DNA of 64,000 bases, taken from the NCBI GenBank assembly GCA_025766275.1, contig JAFKAC010000152.1, forward strand, positions 47,702-111,701, in the 5' to 3' direction. Origin of the DNA: Lactarius indigo (taxonomy: Eukaryota; Basidiomycota; Agaricomycetes; Russulales; Russulaceae). Position numbers and translations under genes: made by a program. Positions 58,505 through 64,000 of this stretch are shown one piece after another. The number at the start of each line of letters is the position of its first letter. Position 1 is the first letter of the stretch. Under the pieces are notes generated by a model, which made no database searches, was not told the origin of the DNA, and saw only the letters and a list, made by a program, of their open reading frames with translations.

Positions 58505-61500
58505 GTCAACCATCTAGCCCGATGAGAGGAAAATGGGCGCTCACATAGTTGCTAGGGAATATGCCCTTCCTACCCAGCGCATCAATGCCTGGGAAAAATT
58601 AGATCACAAAGGAATATCTTGACAGTATGTGCGCCTTGTACTCACCCTCCCACCAACCATCAGCATAGTTCCGTCCGCCGGTAGCTCCACTTGTTAGCTC
58701 AATTCGAGCGCCTTCCGAAACGTCCAGTTCGTCCGGTCCCTGGGACTGGTAATCATACAGCCCACGAACTTCCGGAAATGTGAACTCTTCTAAACCGACT
58801 AGGTGGTGAGACACCTACCAAATTTCCCGGAGCCAATAGAGTGTTCGGCGCCTGAATCTGGCGCCGGAGTTGCATCAGCTGCCTCTATGTAGGACGCGGG
58901 TACAAGCCCTCGGCCACCATCTTCGTCGACGACCTTCACCCACCCAGAGCCGTCATCCTCCTCAACTACACGCACAGTCGCACCGTCTGGTACGAGACAG
59001 GTAAGAGAGGTAACGACAAGGGCACGATTCAAGAAGGTCAGAACTAACCGCGCACGGCAAGCTCAAAAGGAGATGTAGGAGTAAAATCATAAATGACACG
59101 GACGATGGGAAATTCCGTCTCCGGAATGGTGAGGGTGGTGGATTGCGTAAAGGAGGAGGCAGTGGGCAGTACTGTTGAAGACGCTGGAGAACACGTGAGG
59201 GTGAGATCTTCGATCCTAGTTGAGCGGAAGGCAGCCTCACCTCGTGAACTACTTCTGGAAAGAGTGGGTGATGAACCCGAAACAGACTCCGAATCCGTTA
59301 CTTTCTGACGAACACCGCGAACACCCGAGCAGTCGGCTGCTAGCTGCATTGTCCAATGGAAACGTTGAGACTTTGTGCTTGGCTGATGAAAAACGCACCT
59401 TCAGCTCGCACTTTGAATGAACAGAGAGGCCGCACGCCTTGCACGTTTTTCCCTGCTTGCTAAGACCCCAAATGGACGTCTGCATAGAAGGCCTTGGTCA
59501 ATCCATTAGCGGTAGACTGAGGTCTCACGTACGGCACAGTAACCGCATTCCGTGGGTATCGTGAATGAGGAACTCTTGAACGAATGCGGTCTCTGGGAAC
59601 CTTCGTCACCTGAGACAAATCATAAAATTAACAGGGTTCTTTTTTGAAAATTCCCAGGCGCTCACCCCCAAGGGCTGTCTCAATGATTCGGATTTCCGTC
59701 TCGAGAATTGACTGAGAGGTTTCGTATAGTGCCACCTGATGTTGTGCGTCTAAGAGACCCTGAGAAAACAACAGTCCACTAGTCATGGGAATTCTCGGAA
59801 TGTTGCGAGGGGAACTGTGACGTACATCGATAGCGTCAACGCTTCCTGATGAAGGATTCCCACTTCCTGCGTCTACAAATGACATTGCTTGCTCCGCCAC
59901 TTTCCCTGATGCACGTAGGAGGGGAAAGTGCGGGTCTGTGAGCGCTCCCATAGTTAAAATCCTTGAACTTACTCTTTTCCTCAAGTAGAGGCTTTAGTTC
60001 CAGTAATTTCGCGCGGGATCTTTGCAGTTTGTTCTGGAGAAAAATCTTGGCGCCATCTTCGACATTGACCTCTGCCTACACCCATTCGCATCGGTGCCCA
60101 CAATCAACGCACTGTATCGCTTACAGGATCGTAGTGACTGGCGCAAGGCTCAAAACTCCAGTCTGTTGGGGAAGCGAAAGGGCGCAAGTTATGTTCGATG
60201 AACACTGCCTGATCCTTCTTGGAATTAATCTCTGTGAGCGCCACGCCAACGACGGAGGCTTGGTTCTTCAGGGCGTCATGATGACTGAGCTGAAGCGCCT
60301 GTGCGTGTTGGAGGACCGTCACGACATTGGTGATGTAGTTGGACTGGAGGTGTTCTATATTGCGTCAGTGGCTTATCATTAATGATGCAGAAAGTTCTAA
60401 CGGTGTTGCTTTTTCGGAAGTCAGGGAGCACCGTCCACGAAAACAAAAGTTTTGCCTTACATTTTCTATCCTAGCGAGGTCCTCTGTATATAGCCTGTCC
60501 TTCACGTTGTTGGCAATGACAGTGGACATGATATACAAACTTTCCCAGAGACCTTGAGCGTAATTTCGTGGAGAGTGTCTCCCAAACTTACTTCTTCGCA
60601 TTGTGCATGTCAACTATCTGTTGTTGATACTGCTTCGCTGCGCGACTAGAGTGCTTGTCATCCTGCGCTCGCTCCTAATATTAATTGGTCAACAACATCC
60701 AAAGGTGGGGAAAGGGGAGCTAAAAACCTGCTTCTGGCGATAGGTTTCGACCTCGGCGCACTCTTCATCGTACTGATAAAGGTAACCATCACCGGGATCA
60801 TGGCTTTGGACAGCACGGCCATACCTTGATTTTGCTCTGAAACGCAAGAACATGTATGAGTGCCTGTGACAACTTTGATTGACATTGGATGTGCCTCAGT
60901 ACCTTCGAACGATCACTGTAGATACGATCCGTATCTGCCAAAACCTTCTGGTAGAATTGTGCTTGCTAGATACGCTACTCAGAAAGCGCAATCGAAACGA
61001 CGATTCACAACTCGCCTTCTTTCTATGACCCTCGTTCTTCCGCGCTAACGAGGTCAATACGCCAACAACCTGCACGTTGAGCGCATCTGCAAGGTTGAGG
61101 TGCTCCTGCTGAGAGTTCACGAATGAGGCGATGATCTTGGAATATGCGTTTTCCAGTGTACTATCCCATATCAGATGGGGCGCAATGAGCCAAAATCGAG
61201 TATCACCTCTGCATGAGCGTGTCATCATTCCATTGCTTCGAAGGCTCGTCCCCCACTACGGCGAGCGCCATCTTCTTATTCTTCTTCTCAACGGCCTTCT
61301 GGGCCAGAGCCATCAATTGGCCGCATAGTCACGTTCGATTGTTGCGCGCTCGCGGTAGAGTTCTCGAATCTGGGCAGGAGTCGTCTCGCACAAAAACGAT
61401 CACATAGCTACGAGAGAGGGTGTAGATACTTACGTCGATAAAAATGTCAGCCTGGGCATCGGACAGATTCGCCACACGATCTACCTGATCCTAGGCCAGG

Positions 61501-61565
61501 CATCAGCATCTAACCGCGTTTGGGAAGATAAAAGTGGGCACGGGAAGGCTTTCGCCGTAGGACAT
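58505..61565 (-). CDS. BZZ1: BZZ1-like F-BAR, C1 and double SH3 protein, with an apparent 1-nt deletion
   Basis: Bzz1-type proteins bend membrane through the F-BAR domain and recruit Las17/WASP by SH3 domains to start Arp2/3 actin at endocytic sites. Start MSYGESLP at 61565 splices to DQVDRVANLSDAQADIFID, then IRELYRERATIERDYAA (F-BAR). Further F-BAR pieces are STLENAYSKIIASFVNSQQE, KVLADTDRIYSDRSK, LWESLYIMSTVIANNVKDRL and FIEHNLRPFASPTDWSFEPC. A C1 zinc domain follows (HSFKSSSFTIPTECGYC, CKACGLSVHSKC), then SH3-1 (RGLYDY and WWEG lie in SH3-2; SH3-1 has VIYDFTP and GLVPASYIE) and an end GRKGIFPSNYV at 58505. Near 61315-61323 one base is missing between DYAA and LMALAQKAVEKK, so the F-BAR frame breaks. 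The rest is well kept. Confidence 0.85.
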
Positions 61566-64000
61566 GACCGGATGACCTCTCGCTACAAGTGCCCTTTCTT
61601 ATCGTATGTAGTTTTCCAAACGAAGCTTATCGATTCGTCTGCCAGTCATGGTGGCCAAGGATGAGCGGAGCATCGCGCGGAGGTGGCAGGAGGTTAACAT
61701 ACGCAGAAGAGACGTACCGGTGTGAGATGGAGCGGACTAGCCACTCAGCTCGGGCCTCAGAATCCAGACTCACCACCTTTGGTATTACATCATCGCAACC
61801 CGGTGCCAGGGGTGAGCTATTCTACAACTCAGGTCCGACCGCAACCTGGACTGTTCTAACTTTACAATGAACAAGCGTAATTAAATCTCCTTTGGGATGG
61901 CCAAGGTTATGATGGCCAAAAAAAAACTTTTGGCGATTATCTCCATATTTCCCACAAGTTGATTTCCCATCATGACAGAAAGAGGCGAAATGCGAGACAA
62001 TGGGGTGGGGTCCGTTTTTATAACCCGGCACCCGCGGTCATGCGGGACCTCTTTTACTTACAGGAGTCTCCGCGTTGATGCAGACAACGGTGATTTCACC
62101 TCGTGCAGGTAGCAACAATTAATGTTAGGTCAGCACAAGGGTTGGCAAGAGGCACAACATTTTTCTCACGGGTATACAAGTCAAATTTCACACGAACTCC
62201 CCCACCTACCCCAGAAGAGGGTGGCCGTCAACCTGGGAGGAAAGGGAGGTAATGCGGGGGGCAGCCACCTACCCACATGGAGAAAAGGAGATGAGGCGTT
62301 TCGGGATGAGGCTGTTGGCTATATGCAAAAGAGTGCGAGAGCTCGTGCACATACATCCAGCTGACACGTCGAGCTAGGATCTTCCCACACATTTTGTGGA
62401 AATTTTATGAGCGGTCACCGCAGGAACGGACACGTTGACACCGGAGATTTGACTATGGCGGAACGAGGTGTCCTCATTTTACGTCGCATGGGTTGCCTTG
62501 GGGACTGCCGCGGCACATGCTGTAAAGCTGGCACCACAAGTTCTATCTGAGTCATAAACAAGAAATGAAGCCGCCTAGTGGTCAACTGACCTCCAGTGCT
62601 GAGCGATTCGTAGCAAAAGCACCTCATAATTTCTTTACGAAATCTTGACTACTAGTTACGCACGGCCGATGCTTCCCTAATGGCCGAGGGAAACGAGGGA
62701 CACAACAGCACGGGGAATTGATTACATATGAAAACTGCGGTCGTCCTTGGTGCTTGCGAGTGTGTGTCGATCCCCAGAAATACCACGGAACCACGGAAAA
62801 CAGAGCTGTGGGGATAGACATATCAACCTTGCCCGATTCAGCAGCATGGAGAAACCGGCCGGAGAACCACAAAGAGAGGCCAAGCCGACCCTCCCCAGCA
62901 GAAAAAATGAGGTTACTAAGACCCGGACAAATGAGCAAATGCCGAGGGCGTTATATGTGGGGGGAAGGGGGAGAATGAGAGACCACAATAGGTGATGAAG
63001 TAAGGAAAGGTGTAGCACGCGCCCAATGGGCTGTGCTTTTTGAGACGGAAATTGATGGAGATTGGATAATGTTAACGCTTGTACCTGACAAAGCATGCGG
63101 CCGTGAGGGCAGGAACAAACTAGACTGCTGTATGCCCTGCTCGTGCTGGTGGCACTTGACTACTGGCGGCTCATAATGGGCGCGCATGACAGGGTCCGGT
63201 CAAACCTCATCGATCACGGTGAGGTCAAACCGAAGGCCAGGAGAGTGGAGCTAGAACGAAGGAGCCTGGGAACACTAGTCGATTAAAGGATTCATAACGT
63301 TCCCCTCGAAAAATCGCCGAAATTGTGAGGGCACCCCGATTTTGCGGCTTGATTGCCAGCGCAGTATGATTGAACTTTTTATTGCTGACGCCTGAGAAAC
63401 GAAATGTTCGCAAGAGGTCATGGTCTCGTAAGGGTGGGATCCACTTGGAACGGTGATTTTCTTTCTTTTTTACCTTTTAGCTACGTTCTACCAGCCGCCA
63501 ATGGTCCCTGAAGGTCCATCATGACAGCCGTGGAAGGACGCAGCCGAGATAAGATTGCCTATTGGTAGGAATGGTATCATTGCCTTCAACAGTCTTCCAA
63601 CTACCAGAGGTGTCGTTCCCCAAAAAATCACCCTGGAATGAACTCTGAGCCTCGTTGCGCATGTTTTTCACGCTAAGACACGGGGATTATATATAAAAAA
63701 CCACGTGTGCCCTAACGCATCGGCCAGCCAGCCTCCTCGAGGCTCCTTATATGATGACAGTCACGAGCTCAAATGCTAACTATGAACGGGGGTGAGCCGA
63801 TGATTGCCTGCAGCTATTCGCGAACGCGCGTCTCACCGCCTGCCTTGCCTTGGAACAGAACACTCTGCGCTTTCCTAGAAACTTCCGAGGCGTGATCTCA
63901 GTGCAAATTGCACCCTATTTTTTTCTCTGCCAGCCATCGGCGACACATTTGGGCGTCAATGCCTCTGCCACGCTCACGGCATCGTGGAACCGAGGTCTTC
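61566..64000. other. no recognised gene at the right edge (2.4 kb)
   Basis: Short frames only, with no motif recognised on either strand. An exon of a gene continuing to the right cannot be excluded. Confidence 0.4.

Overview
The window looks like nuclear DNA of a filamentous basidiomycete (Agaricomycetes). Genes are split by many 50-65 nt GT-AG introns. A DUF6534 multi-pass membrane protein, typical of mushroom-forming fungi, is present. Single-copy eukaryotic genes sit beside Ty3/gypsy chromovirus-type retrotransposons and a LINE fragment. All assignments come from reading translations and motifs; nothing was searched.

Left third (1-13757) is a nest of LTR retrotransposons. Element C (1-5104, minus strand, running off the left edge) has open gag and pol frames. 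It sits inside ORF3 of an older element A, of which the ORF3 tail, polypurine tract and 3' LTR remain (5105-6673). That LTR directly abuts the gag-pol of element B, whose own right LTR (13225-13757) is very different. B has gag, pol (protease, RT, RNase H, integrase, chromodomain) and an additional ORF3 after pol. The ORF3 is shared with A and I recognise no family for it. C carries a textbook self-priming signal, and B and C use -1 frameshift sites at the same place in gag.

Middle (13758-31200) is gene-poor and built from decayed, duplicated pieces. A block holding a small unknown ORF (Z) and COQ5 exists twice, at 17.3-18.95 kb with COQ5 broken and at 30.55-32.2 kb with Z broken. Other shared fragments (X, Y, W) are scattered at 15.2, 16.8, 19.1, 24.5-25.3 and 27.1 kb. 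A 5'-truncated LINE with a 14-bp target duplication lies in one of them. A DUF6534 gene at 22.07-24.14 kb looks intact.

Right half (31.2-61.6 kb) is ordinary gene-rich DNA. In order it holds COQ5 (-), FCF2 (+), UTP3/SAS10 (+), two tail-to-tail paralogs of an unrecognised family (37.05+ and 39.35-), TOM22 (-), a Zn2Cys6 transcription factor (+) with an apparent 6-nt microexon, the NDUFA9-type complex I subunit (-), a UPF0390 protein (+), a CENP-B-type DNA-binding protein (-), the CAF1/POP2 deadenylase (+) and a BZZ1-like F-BAR/C1/SH3 protein (-) with one apparent frameshift. COQ5, TOM22 and NDUFA9 serve the mitochondrion. FCF2 and UTP3 are neighbours that both serve small-subunit ribosome assembly. 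No gene is recognised after 61.6 kb.
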